Assembly: GCA_007136405.1 (NCBI GenBank)
Contig: SLHA01000109.1
Span: 1-56,178, forward strand
Direction of reading: 5' to 3'
DNA: 56,178 nt
Source of the DNA: Candidatus Latescibacterota bacterium
Lineage (GTDB): Bacteria > Latescibacterota > UBA2968 > UBA8231
Below are positions 44,260-52,261 of this stretch, one piece after another. The number at the start of each line of letters is the position of its first letter. The stretch's first letter is position 1. Position numbers and translations under genes: made by a program. A model generated the notes under the pieces. It saw only the letters and a list, made by a program, of their open reading frames with translations, had not been told where the DNA came from and made no database searches.

Positions 44260-46788
44260 ATGGCTGAACGCAAGGAGAGCAAGTCCAAACTGTCGCCCTC
44301 GACAAACCGTTTGCGCGGTATGGACGCCCAAGCGTTGGCGGAATCTTTCGTCGATCATCTGGAGTTCTCTCTGGCCAAAGACGACTACTCTGCCACGCTG
44401 CTTGACCGCTACACGGCGCTGGCGTTGACGGCACGGGATCGCCTCATCGAGCGCTGGATCGCCACTCAGCAGACCTATTACCGGGAAGATGCCCGGCGGG
44501 TCTACTATCTCTCGCTGGAATTTCTCATCGGCCGCAGCCTCGGTAACAGCCTGATCAACCTTGGCATATACGACCGGGCCGCGGAAGCGATGGAAGACCT
44601 GGAGCTGGACCTGGAGCAGATACGCGGAGAGGAAAACGATGCAGGTCTGGGCAACGGCGGCCTGGGCCGCCTGGCCGCTTGTTATCTGGATTCCATGGCC
44701 ACGCTGGAGCTGCCGGCGTACGGATACGGCCTGCGGTACGAATACGGCATCTTTACCCAGCGTATCGTCGACGGCTTCCAGATGGAGGCGCCGGACAACT
44801 GGCTGCGGTATGGGAACCCCTGGGAAATCCCGCGTCCTGAATATCTGTATCCCGTGGATTTTTACGGGCGCGTCGACAGGTATGTCGACGACCACGGCCG
44901 GCTGCGCTGGGAGTGGAAGGACACGCAGCGGGTCATGGCCATGGCTCATGACATGCCCATTCCCGGCCATCGGAACAACACGGTCAACACGCTGCGCCTG
45001 TGGGGTGCCAAGGCTACGCGCGAGTTCGACCTGGAGCCGTTCAACACCGGCGAATACGAGAAAGCGGTGGAAGACAAGGCTCACTCGGAGACTTTGACCC
45101 GGGTGCTGTATCCCAATGACGCGGTGTTCGCCGGACGGGAGCTCCGCATCAAGCAGCAGTACTTCTTCGTGGCGGCTACGCTGCAGGACATACTGCGCCG
45201 GTACAGGCGGACGCATTCCGGCCTGGATGGGTTCGCCGCCAAGAATGCCATACAGCTCAACGACACCCACCCGTCCATCGCCATACCGGAATTCATGCGC
45301 CTGCTCATGGATATAGAGGGCATGGGCTGGGACGAGGCGTGGGAGATGGTCGTCACCACGTTCGCCTATACCAACCACACGACGCTGCCGGAAGCACTGG
45401 AGGAATGGCCGGTCAGCCTCCTACAGAGGGTGTTGCCCCGGCACATGCAGATCATTTACGAGATCAACCAGCGCTTTCTGGAGGATGTGCGCCGGCGCTA
45501 TCCGGGTGAAGACGAACGGGCCCGGCGCATGTCGATCATCTCCGAAGACGGAGAACGCCGGGTTCGAATGGCCCATCTGGCCATCATGGGCAGTCATCGG
45601 ACCAACGGGGTAGCGGCACTGCACACGAAGATCCTGCAGGAGGAGCTTTTCCGCGATTTCCATGAAATGGCGCCCCACAAGATCGTCAACGTGACCAATG
45701 GCGTCACGCAGCGGCGCTGGCTGCGGAAATGCAACATGTCCCTGGCGGATGTGATCAACCACAGGATCGGCGACGGCTGGGTGACCGATCTCACGGAACT
45801 CCGCCAGTTGCTTGACTATGCTGATGACCCCCAATTCCAGGAGGAATGGCGGGCAGCCAAACGAGCCAACAAGGAACGCCTGGGGCGCTATTTCTGGGAG
45901 CATTACCAAGTGACGATTTCGGTGGATTCCATGTTCGATGTGCAGGTCAAGCGCATGCATGAGTACAAGCGTCAACTCCTCAATCTGCTCCACGTGGTGA
46001 CCTTGTACAACCGGATCAAGGACAATCCGGATCTGGAAATGGTGCCCCGTACCGTCATCTTCGGTGGCAAGGCGGCACCGGGCTACGACGCGGCCAAGAT
46101 GACCATAAAAATGATCAATTCCGTAGCCGCCAAGGTCAATTCGGATCCTGACATGACCCGTAAACTGTGTGTCGTTTTCCTGCCCAACTACGGTGTCTCG
46201 CTGGCGGAAAAAGTCATCCCTGCCGCTGACCTGTCCGAGCAGATATCCACGGCGGGTATGGAGGCCTCGGGCACAGGCAACATGAAGTTCGCCCTCAACG
46301 GCGCCCTGACCATCGGCACCATGGACGGTGCCAATATAGAGATTATGGAGGAGGTGGGTGCGGACAATATTTTCATGTTCGGTCACACGGTGGATGAACT
46401 GCGCAAACTGCGTGACGAGGGATACGATCCGCTGGATTACTACACCACCAACGAAGAGCTCAAACGGGTAATGGACCAGTTCGATAGTGATTTCTTCACG
46501 CCGGCCCGACCGGGCTTGTGTTACGGACTGGTCCACACGCTGCTGTACGGCGGCGATCCGTTCATGGTGCTGGCGGACTACGAGGCCTACGTGGAATGCC
46601 AGCAGGCGGTATCCCGCCAGTACGCGGATCAGCATGAGTGGACGCGCATGTCCATCGTCAACACGGCCTGTATCGGCAGGTTCTCATCGGATAGGGCCAT
46701 TAGAGAATATGCCCGGGAAATCTGGTACGCCTCTCCGGTTCATATCGAGCTCGAACCCAAAGAGACCGATGCGGCAAACTCCCGGTGA
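44260..46788 (+). CDS. glgP: Glycogen/starch phosphorylase (GT35)
   Basis: 842 aa, the usual size. It releases glucose-1-phosphate from alpha-1,4-glucans using PLP. The PLP Lys is Lys676 in EASGTGNMKFALNG; other landmarks are ENDAGLGNGGLGRLAACYLDS, YGLRYEYGIF, IQLNDTHPSIAIPEFMRLL, VNVTNGVTQRRWL and VQVKRMHEYKRQLLN. The start is set at ATG 44260 because homology begins shortly after it (GGAAGAGAG upstream); the in-frame extension to 44155 is not family-like. Other glg genes are absent from the window. It is oriented away from nagA. The catalytic machinery is complete, so it should be active. Confidence 0.97.
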   Translation: MAERKESKSKLSPSTNRLRGMDAQALAESFVDHLEFSLAKDDYSATLLDRYTALALTARDRLIERWIATQQTYYREDARRVYYLSLEFLIGRSLGNSLINLGIYDRAAEAMEDLELDLEQIRGEENDAGLGNGGLGRLAACYLDSMATLELPAYGYGLRYEYGIFTQRIVDGFQMEAPDNWLRYGNPWEIPRPEYLYPVDFYGRVDRYVDDHGRLRWEWKDTQRVMAMAHDMPIPGHRNNTVNTLRLWGAKATREFDLEPFNTGEYEKAVEDKAHSETLTRVLYPNDAVFAGRELRIKQQYFFVAATLQDILRRYRRTHSGLDGFAAKNAIQLNDTHPSIAIPEFMRLLMDIEGMGWDEAWEMVVTTFAYTNHTTLPEALEEWPVSLLQRVLPRHMQIIYEINQRFLEDVRRRYPGEDERARRMSIISEDGERRVRMAHLAIMGSHRTNGVAALHTKILQEELFRDFHEMAPHKIVNVTNGVTQRRWLRKCNMSLADVINHRIGDGWVTDLTELRQLLDYADDPQFQEEWRAAKRANKERLGRYFWEHYQVTISVDSMFDVQVKRMHEYKRQLLNLLHVVTLYNRIKDNPDLEMVPRTVIFGGKAAPGYDAAKMTIKMINSVAAKVNSDPDMTRKLCVVFLPNYGVSLAEKVIPAADLSEQISTAGMEASGTGNMKFALNGALTIGTMDGANIEIMEEVGADNIFMFGHTVDELRKLRDEGYDPLDYYTTNEELKRVMDQFDSDFFTPARPGLCYGLVHTLLYGGDPFMVLADYEAYVECQQAVSRQYADQHEWTRMSIVNTACIGRFSSDRAIREYAREIWYASPVHIELEPKETDAANSR

Positions 46789-46947
46789 TCCGGTAGCTTA
46801 CACGTTTGCATGCCATCTCATTACGCAATGGACGGGTATTCGGTCCCTGGTGGCGGAGCGTCCCGGCGCCGGACCCGAGCCGTCGCACAGTCGCCCATCG
46901 CTACCGGATAGGGCATCCGGACCACATGAGCAGGAGTCGAGCAAGCC

Positions 46948-47688
46948 ATGGCCAACCCCATCCCCAAACGGTACACCTGTTTTCGCGCGACAGCGCCTTT
47001 GCATATCGACGGCCATCTCAACGAGCCGTCGTGGAAGCGGGCTCCATGGACGGATCTTTTCGTCGACATAGAAGGCGACAAGCGCCCCTTGCCGTGGTTC
47101 GGGACGCGGGTCATGATGTTGTGGGATGACGAGTTCTTTTACTTCGGTGCGGATATGGAGGAGACCGACGTCTGGGGAACGTTGACCGAACGGGACTCGG
47201 TCATCTGTCAGGATAACGATTTCGAGATTTTCATCGATCCAGACGGCGATGGGGAGCACTACATGGAGTTCGAGATCAACCCGCTCAATACCGTGTGGGA
47301 TCTGTACCTGCCCAAGGCCTACAACAAGGGCGGCAAGGCGGATCATGACTGGGATTTCATCGGGATACAGCATGCCGTTCAGGTGGATGGCACGCTGAAC
47401 TGCGCCCAAACGGTGGACCATGGCTGGACCGTGGAAGTCGCCATACCATGGACCGCCATGGTCGAACACGCCGGCACGGATTGCCCGCCCAAGCCGGGCG
47501 ATACCTGGCGCGTCAACTTCTCGCGGGTGGAATGGCCGAGTGACAAGGTGCAGGGGGGCTATGTGAAGAAGGACAATGCGCGCTGCGAGAACTGGGTCTG
47601 GTCTCCCCAGGGCGAGATCAACATGCACATTCCGGAGATGTGGGGCTTGGTAGATTTCAGTGGCACGACCGTGGGGTGTGTGCAATAA
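46948..47688 (+). CDS. CBM9-like carbohydrate-binding protein
   Basis: 246 aa consisting almost entirely of one CBM9-type domain: LHIDGHLNEPSWKRAPWTDLFVDIEG, RVMMLWDDEFFYFGADMEE, DNDFEIFIDPDGDGEHYMEFEIN and WTVEVAIPWTAMVEH are the standard strand blocks. This sub-type is widespread as a stand-alone protein in polysaccharide-degrading bacteria. No signal peptide is visible, so it is likely cytoplasmic. It lies 159 bp after glgP on the same strand. Ligand unknown; binding glycogen or an oligosaccharide would fit the neighbour, but this is a guess. AGGAG lies about 13 nt before the ATG, slightly far. Confidence 0.88.
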   Translation: MANPIPKRYTCFRATAPLHIDGHLNEPSWKRAPWTDLFVDIEGDKRPLPWFGTRVMMLWDDEFFYFGADMEETDVWGTLTERDSVICQDNDFEIFIDPDGDGEHYMEFEINPLNTVWDLYLPKAYNKGGKADHDWDFIGIQHAVQVDGTLNCAQTVDHGWTVEVAIPWTAMVEHAGTDCPPKPGDTWRVNFSRVEWPSDKVQGGYVKKDNARCENWVWSPQGEINMHIPEMWGLVDFSGTTVGCVQ

Positions 47689-47713
47689 ATCCGCGGCGCC
47701 AACGGTGAACAGG

Positions 47714-47741
47714 CGCGGGGGCAGGACGACCTGTCCCCGCG
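47714..47741. terminator. Long GC hairpin between convergent genes
   Basis: A 12-bp stem (CGCGGGGGCAGG with CCTGTCCCCGCG, one G.T pair) closes on the 4-nt loop ACGA. It lies in the 87-bp gap between the CBM9-like gene and the convergent UroD-like gene, so it can act on both transcripts. There is no T run, so factor-dependent or weak intrinsic termination is likely. A smaller hairpin (CGAAC/GTTCG) follows at 47749-47762. Confidence 0.45.
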
Positions 47742-47775
47742 TGGCGTCCGAACCTCGGTTCGTCGCGCCCGCGCC

Positions 47776-48933
47776 TCAGCTCCCCGCGCGGTGCAACGCC
47801 CGCGCCTCCTCCCGGACCATATCCGCATAACGGCGTACGCGCTCCACCGGTGTGGCCGGGGTGATCGGACTGCCCGTACTCATCACAAAGCGATTGCTGT
47901 TCGCCTGTCCTGCCCGTAGCTGGCGTCGGACCTCGGCCCTCAGGTTGGCCTCCGGGCCCTTGGGCAGCAGACCGATCGCATCCAGGTTGCCGCATACGAC
48001 GCACCGTCCCCGGACCTGGCTGACGATGCTCGCAACGTCGATCACGAAGTCTTTTTTCGACTCTTCGAAGTGGAGCGCGTCGGCTCCGCTGTCGATGATC
48101 GCCTGCAGCCGGTCGTTGGGATTGCCACAATAGTAGTACACGCTCTTCATGCCCATTGCGCCGATCTCATGGACGCATGCCTGCACCAGCGGCAGATTCA
48201 ACGCCCTGAACATACCGGGGCTGATCTGATCGGTCAGGCATTCCTCGATCCAGACACCGTCGGCGCCCAGGGCGGCGATCATCCGGATCTGCTCCCGGGT
48301 GGTGGCCAATATGCGCTGTGTGGCATGTGCGACCAGTCCGGGATCCCGCGTCAGGAATACCATCATGCCTTCGTACCCGAATACACTGTACAGCCGCCAC
48401 AACGGTGATGAGATATGTCCATAGCGAAAGACCTGGAAGCGTTGGGCGACCATCGCGGCGGTGTCGTGCCGTCCTGCGGCAAGAAAGGACTCACGACAGA
48501 AAGGTTGCGGCGCGGCGATTCGGGCGTCGACATCTGCCGGCGTGGCGGGCAGCTGGTCGGGGTCCGTGTGCACGGAGTGCGCGCTGGAGGTGTCCGCACC
48601 GCTGACCGCCGGCTCGGACAGACGTTCTTCCGTACCGGCATGGTCATCCATCAGCCATACGCCGTCCGTCCGCGGCTCGAACCTGCGGGCGGCTCGTTGC
48701 TCCCTTGCTGGGCAGGATTTCACTGTCAGCCAGTCAAGACCGGATCGATCCAGGAAATCACCGATCCAGGCTTCCTCGTCATCCATACATCCGCTCCAGG
48801 CGTACCACCAGGGAACCGCCGTCAGCTCTCGCCAGTGATCGCGCAGGAATATCGTATCATAACAGGTAACTACCCCCGGTTCAGGGCTCCCTTCAGGCTC
48901 GAACGCTGCCTGGATCTTCTCTCTACCAGTCAT
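47776..48933 (-). CDS. Uroporphyrinogen decarboxylase (URO-D) family protein, paralogue 4
   Basis: 385 aa from MTGREKIQAAFEPEG, aligned with the MTPRER start of the other copies and placed about 12 nt after AAGGA; upstream ATG codons at 48945 and 48969 lack well-spaced sites. Barrel features include LIQ-like strands, DGVWIEECLTDQISPGMF, ADALHFEESKKDF and VCGNLDAIGLLPKGP. At the H-x-C-G position it has YYYCGNPND, keeping C-G-N but not the His. An insert around residues 95-145 contains acidic/Ser-Thr text not shared with the others. Isolated from sugar operons but close to a CBM9-like gene (convergent). Function unknown. Confidence 0.82.
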   Translation of the reverse strand: MTGREKIQAAFEPEGSPEPGVVTCYDTIFLRDHWRELTAVPWWYAWSGCMDDEEAWIGDFLDRSGLDWLTVKSCPAREQRAARRFEPRTDGVWLMDDHAGTEERLSEPAVSGADTSSAHSVHTDPDQLPATPADVDARIAAPQPFCRESFLAAGRHDTAAMVAQRFQVFRYGHISSPLWRLYSVFGYEGMMVFLTRDPGLVAHATQRILATTREQIRMIAALGADGVWIEECLTDQISPGMFRALNLPLVQACVHEIGAMGMKSVYYYCGNPNDRLQAIIDSGADALHFEESKKDFVIDVASIVSQVRGRCVVCGNLDAIGLLPKGPEANLRAEVRRQLRAGQANSNRFVMSTGSPITPATPVERVRRYADMVREEARALHRAGS

Positions 48934-49307
48934 GGGTAGTGCCATCCTTTGACGTTGGACCGGTGCCATGAGTCACATGGCCGGAGTTGTCTGTCCACTA
49001 TAGTCATGCTTCAGGTTGCAGTGTGGTGCAGCCGCAGTCAAGCGGTCGGCAGCGCTCCGGATTGGAACAGGTCGATCAGACTTTCGGGCAGCGAAACGCT
49101 GTTGCTCCGGCGATCAACCCGTTAACTTAGGATGACTGGTGCACCACCGGGATGGGTAGGGCCCACGCACAGGCGCCATGCACGGGATCGGTGCGCCAGA
49201 TGGCGCCTCTTGACAAGCAGGTATCGTGGTCGGTCCCGTGGTTGAACGCGCCCGTGAATATAACGTTGCTGGCGGCCGGGCACGTCCGGCGGAAAGGAGA
49301 GCCGTGC
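48934..49307. other. Divergent spacer before the NagD-like gene
   Basis: 374 bp, no gene seen. AGGCGCCAT (49171-49179) and ATGGCGCCT (49200-49208) form a perfect 9-bp inverted repeat with 20-nt spacing, ending two bases before TTGACA (49210-49215), a consensus -35. No good -10 lies at 16-18 bp, so the promoter is uncertain, but the inverted repeat is placed as an activator site would be. Confidence 0.35.
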
Positions 49308-50099
49308 ATGGGTGTTGCAGCGCGGACCGTCTTGTTCGATCTGGATGGTACCATTTACCTGAGCGGGGTGCTGTACCCGGGTGTGGTCGAACTGATCGAC
49401 AAGCTGAACGCGTCCGGCCTGCAGTTCGGTTTTCTCACCAACAACAGTACCGTCGGGCCGGAGTCCTATGCGCGCAGGCTGCGCGCCTTGGGTCTGGATG
49501 TCGGCCGGCGCCATATCCTGACCAGCGCCGAGGCAACCTGTCTGATGCTCCATGAACTGGGGCTGGGTCCGGATCTGTACATCGTCGGCACCCGCGCGTT
49601 TCGACGTTATCTGGCCGGCAGGGGTTTCCGGCATTCCTATGACGACGCCCAGGCGGTGCTCGTGGGCTTCGATACGGAGCTGACCTATCGCAAGCTCACA
49701 GAGGCAACCCGGCTCCTGCTCGAACGCAACCTGCCGCTGGTGGCGTCTCATCCGGATCCGGTATGTCCGGGACCGTTACCGGATGCCGGCATGCTACTGG
49801 CATACTTCCAGGCAGCCGATCCGCGCGTTGCGGTCAAGGCCGTAGCGGGAAAGCCGCACCGCTGGATCATGGAGCTGGTCCGGCAGCGTTTCGCCTGCGC
49901 CCCCGAAGAAGTGATCATGGTGGGTGACCGCCAGAACACGGACGTGCGTTTTGCCCATGCATTCGGCATGCGTTCCATCCTGGTTCTCAATGGTGGCTCT
50001 CCGCCGGCGCCGCATACTCAGCCGTGGCCGGATGCCATCGCACCGGCCATCGGACAGTTGATCGACGCTTACTGGCCGCCTTCTCTCGGTTGGACTTGA
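49308..50099 (+). CDS. HAD-superfamily phosphatase, NagD/subclass IIA type
   Basis: 263 aa, start set by AAAGGAGA upstream of ATG 49308. HAD motifs: VLFDLDGTIYLSG (motif I nucleophile Asp and acid Asp), FLTNNST (motif II), VAGKPH (motif III Lys) and IMVGDRQNTDVRFAHAFGM (motif IV). The cap between motifs II and III (LGLDVGRRHILTSAEATCLMLHEL...) is the subclass IIA type of NagD/AraL/4-nitrophenylphosphatase. These enzymes dephosphorylate nucleotides or sugar phosphates. NagD in E. coli belongs to the nag operon, but here nagA is 5 kb away, so the name is not transferred. It is 49 nt upstream of the CDGSH gene and may be co-transcribed. Confidence 0.93.
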   Translation: MGVAARTVLFDLDGTIYLSGVLYPGVVELIDKLNASGLQFGFLTNNSTVGPESYARRLRALGLDVGRRHILTSAEATCLMLHELGLGPDLYIVGTRAFRRYLAGRGFRHSYDDAQAVLVGFDTELTYRKLTEATRLLLERNLPLVASHPDPVCPGPLPDAGMLLAYFQAADPRVAVKAVAGKPHRWIMELVRQRFACAPEEVIMVGDRQNTDVRFAHAFGMRSILVLNGGSPPAPHTQPWPDAIAPAIGQLIDAYWPPSLGWT

Positions 50100-50148
50100 C
50101 GGCCGATTGCAGTTGTCATTCACATCACCCCACCTCAAGGAGGAACCC

Positions 50149-50424
50149 ATGGTCAAACCCGTCATCGCCGCCAACAAGCCGATCCAGGTCGCACTCGAAC
50201 CCGGCAAGGAGTACTACTTCTGTGCCTGCGGTCGCTCTCCCTCGCAGCCGTTCTGCAATGGTTCGCATGAGGGCACGGGTATCGAGCCGCGGGCTTTCAG
50301 CGTCGAAACCGGTCAGGAGGCGTTTCTCTGTCAGTGCAAGCACACCGGTAATTCGCCATTCTGCGACGGCACACACGAGCGTTTTGGCGATGACCAGGTG
50401 GGACGGGAAGGTACGGGCACCTGA
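50149..50424 (+). CDS. Tandem CDGSH iron-sulfur domain protein
   Basis: 91 aa with AAGGAGGAACCC before the ATG. Two CDGSH-type sites are visible: YYFCACGRSPSQPFCNGSHEG and, after an EAFLCQC start, FCDGTHERF. Each has the C-x-C...C-x2(3)...G-[ST]-H pattern that holds a 2Fe-2S cluster with one His ligand. Double-CDGSH proteins of this size are common in bacteria, with proposed roles in iron-sulfur handling or redox; none is well defined. Soluble, no membrane anchor. Upstream is the NagD-like phosphatase gene (49-nt gap). Confidence 0.95.
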   Translation: MVKPVIAANKPIQVALEPGKEYYFCACGRSPSQPFCNGSHEGTGIEPRAFSVETGQEAFLCQCKHTGNSPFCDGTHERFGDDQVGREGTGT

Positions 50425-50593
50425 GTTCTGCCGGCCGGGGTATACCGTCCGGCGGTGTGTGGCCGCCACCCGGTAGTCGCATGCAGCCGGACGGCGCCGG
50501 AGGGCTATTGACGGCGGGCGGGGCGATCACGGCGTGCAGTCGCTGGACTGCGGATCATGATTCAGATGCTCCACGGTGGAAGGAGAGGGCCGT

Positions 50594-50977
50594 ATGAATA
50601 TTTATGTTGGAAACGTCCCCAAAGGGACCAAGAATCGCGAACTGCAAAAACTGTTCGAAGCGTACGGTAAAGTCATCTCCGCAGCTATTGCGCGTGACAG
50701 GAAAAGCGGTGTGTCACGCGGTTTCGCCTTCGTGGAGATGGACAATCGCCACGAAGGCGAACAAGCTATCGCAGCCCTGAATGAGGTGGAATTCAAGGGC
50801 CAGCGACTGCACGTGAACGAAGCCCGGGAACGGCCTCGAGATAGCAGCACACCCGGCTCACGCACGTCGGCGGACCGCTGGCACCACGCTCCCCAGGGAC
50901 AGATGCGGGGGGGCTGGGATCACGGCGCACGCGGTGCCCATACCAACCGCGGACAGGGTGGCAAGCGCGGCCTGTGA
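50594..50977 (+). CDS. RRM-domain RNA-binding protein
   Basis: 127 aa. A single RRM covers residues ~1-78: RNP2 is IYVGNV (3-8) and RNP1 is RGFAFVEM. The C-terminal ~45 residues are rich in Gly, Arg, His and Ser (RGGWDHGARG, NRGQGGKRGL), as in cyanobacterial Rbp and similar cold-inducible glycine-rich RNA-binding proteins. AAGGAGAGGG precedes ATG 50594; the in-frame GTG at 50576 is not needed. Likely role is binding single-stranded RNA, perhaps as a cold-shock chaperone. It ends 6 nt before the convergent GH130 gene, so the 3' ends of the two transcripts will probably overlap. Confidence 0.95.
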   Translation: MNIYVGNVPKGTKNRELQKLFEAYGKVISAAIARDRKSGVSRGFAFVEMDNRHEGEQAIAALNEVEFKGQRLHVNEARERPRDSSTPGSRTSADRWHHAPQGQMRGGWDHGARGAHTNRGQGGKRGL

Positions 50978-50983
50978 TGGCCT

Positions 50984-51970
50984 TCAGGCACAATCGTTGT
51001 CCCGGGCGAAGTCGATAAGCTCGTCCACGTAAGAGAACGCCAGGGCCGTCACGGTGTCCGCAGCACCGTAGTACACCGCCAGGCGGCCGGTGGCGGCGTC
51101 GCACAGTGCGGCGCAGGGAAAGACTACATTGGGGACGTCGCCGACGCACTCGTACAGGGTCTGAGGCGAGATGATGTACGGGCCGGAACGGGCGATCAGC
51201 CGCCATGGACGCTCCAGGTCCAGCAGAGCCACACCGGCACTGTACACGAATCCGTTGCACGAGTTGAGCACGCCATGATAGATGAGCAGCCAACCTTCTG
51301 AGGTTTCGACGGGCACCGGCCCGGCACCGATCTTCTTGCTTTGCCAACCGCCCGCCGGTGCCATCATGAACCGGTGATTGCCCCAGTACCGCATGTCCGG
51401 GCTTTCACTGTAGAACATGTCGCCAAAAGGGGTGTGCCCGGTGTCAGACGGCCGGCTCATCATGGCGTAGTTGCCGTTGATTCGGCGGGGAAAAAGGACC
51501 CCGTTGCGGTTGTACGGCAAAAAGGCATTTTCGAGCTGGTGGAAGGTGTCGAAATCCCGGGTCCACGCCACCCCTATGGTGGGACCGTGGTAGATATTGC
51601 ACCAGGTCACGTAAAAACGATCCTCGAGCCAACAGACCCGGGGATCGTACCCCTCCAGGAAGGTGCCTATTTCGGGATCGTCGCAGAGGAACTGCAGCGG
51701 TTCGTGATCGATATGCCAGTTGATGCCATCGGCGCTGGTGCCGCGGTGAAGAACCATGCGCCGCCAGCGGTCGTCACAGCGGAAGACACCGGCGTAGCCG
51801 CCGTCGAAGGGCACCACGGCACTGTTGAAGATGCTGTTCGAGGAGGGAATCAGGTCACGTGGGATGATCGGATTGCCGCTGTACCGCCAGGCGACATCAC
51901 GGCAGCCGGCAGGCCGATCCTCCCAGGGCATGTCCGGCAGGGGTTGAGCGTTGACGATCTGATATCTCAT
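50984..51970 (-). CDS. GH130 glycoside phosphorylase (mannoside phosphorylase-like)
   Basis: 328 aa, AAAGGAAAC 6-8 nt before the ATG. GH130 enzymes phosphorolyse beta-mannosides (mannosylglucose, mannobiose, mannosyl-GlcNAc) on a five-bladed propeller. Landmarks are [21 protein letters not shown], a [11 protein letters not shown] strand, [20 protein letters not shown] (the catalytic Asp lies in YDPR), [16 protein letters not shown] and [21 protein letters not shown]. Size and motif order fit the shorter subfamilies. Substrate preference (Glc, Man or GlcNAc acceptor) cannot be fixed by eye. It is transcribed away from the sensor kinase across a 291-bp spacer, so the kinase could regulate it. 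Confidence 0.92.
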   Translation of the reverse strand: MRYQIVNAQPLPDMPWEDRPAGCRDVAWRYSGNPIIPRDLIPSSNSIFNSAVVPFDGGYAGVFRCDDRWRRMVLHRGTSADGINWHIDHEPLQFLCDDPEIGTFLEGYDPRVCWLEDRFYVTWCNIYHGPTIGVAWTRDFDTFHQLENAFLPYNRNGVLFPRRINGNYAMMSRPSDTGHTPFGDMFYSESPDMRYWGNHRFMMAPAGGWQSKKIGAGPVPVETSEGWLLIYHGVLNSCNGFVYSAGVALLDLERPWRLIARSGPYIISPQTLYECVGDVPNVVFPCAALCDAATGRLAVYYGAADTVTALAFSYVDELIDFARDNDCA

Positions 51971-52150
51971 CTCAGTTTCCTTTCTGCATCGGGTTCCGTC
52001 GCGGCGGACCTTCGGGGACACGAAGAGGCAAACCTGCTTGGCGCAGCTTGTGAAAGCATAGGGTGCGCGATGCGGTCTCTCAAGGCCGGGGACCGGAGCT
52101 GCCGGTTGGCTTGACCGGTGGCTCCTTATGTGGATTTTTCTCCATGACCA

Positions 52151-52171
52151 TGTAGTGCGCTGTAGTGCGCT
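52151..52171. repeat. 10-bp tandem repeat in the GH130/sensor divergent spacer
   Basis: TGTAGTGCGC is present twice head-to-tail (52151-52160, 52161-52170), followed by one more T. With a 10-bp period the copies face the same side of the helix. It is about 90 bp upstream of the sensor gene and 180 bp upstream of the GH130 gene, so could be a regulator site. Nothing else stands out in this 291-bp spacer. Confidence 0.4.
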
Positions 52172-52261
52172 CATACGTGCGGTGCAGCGCGCCATACGGT
52201 CCCGGTCCGGCTTCCGGGCGGGCAGGCGCATATAGATGCGCCAGACGAGGAGTATGCGCTG

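Noticed and set aside
47689..47775. tRNA-like segment around GGTTCG at 47757
   Set aside because: No acceptor stem, anticodon arm or CCA can be folded; the GGTTCG is part of a small hairpin in a convergent spacer.
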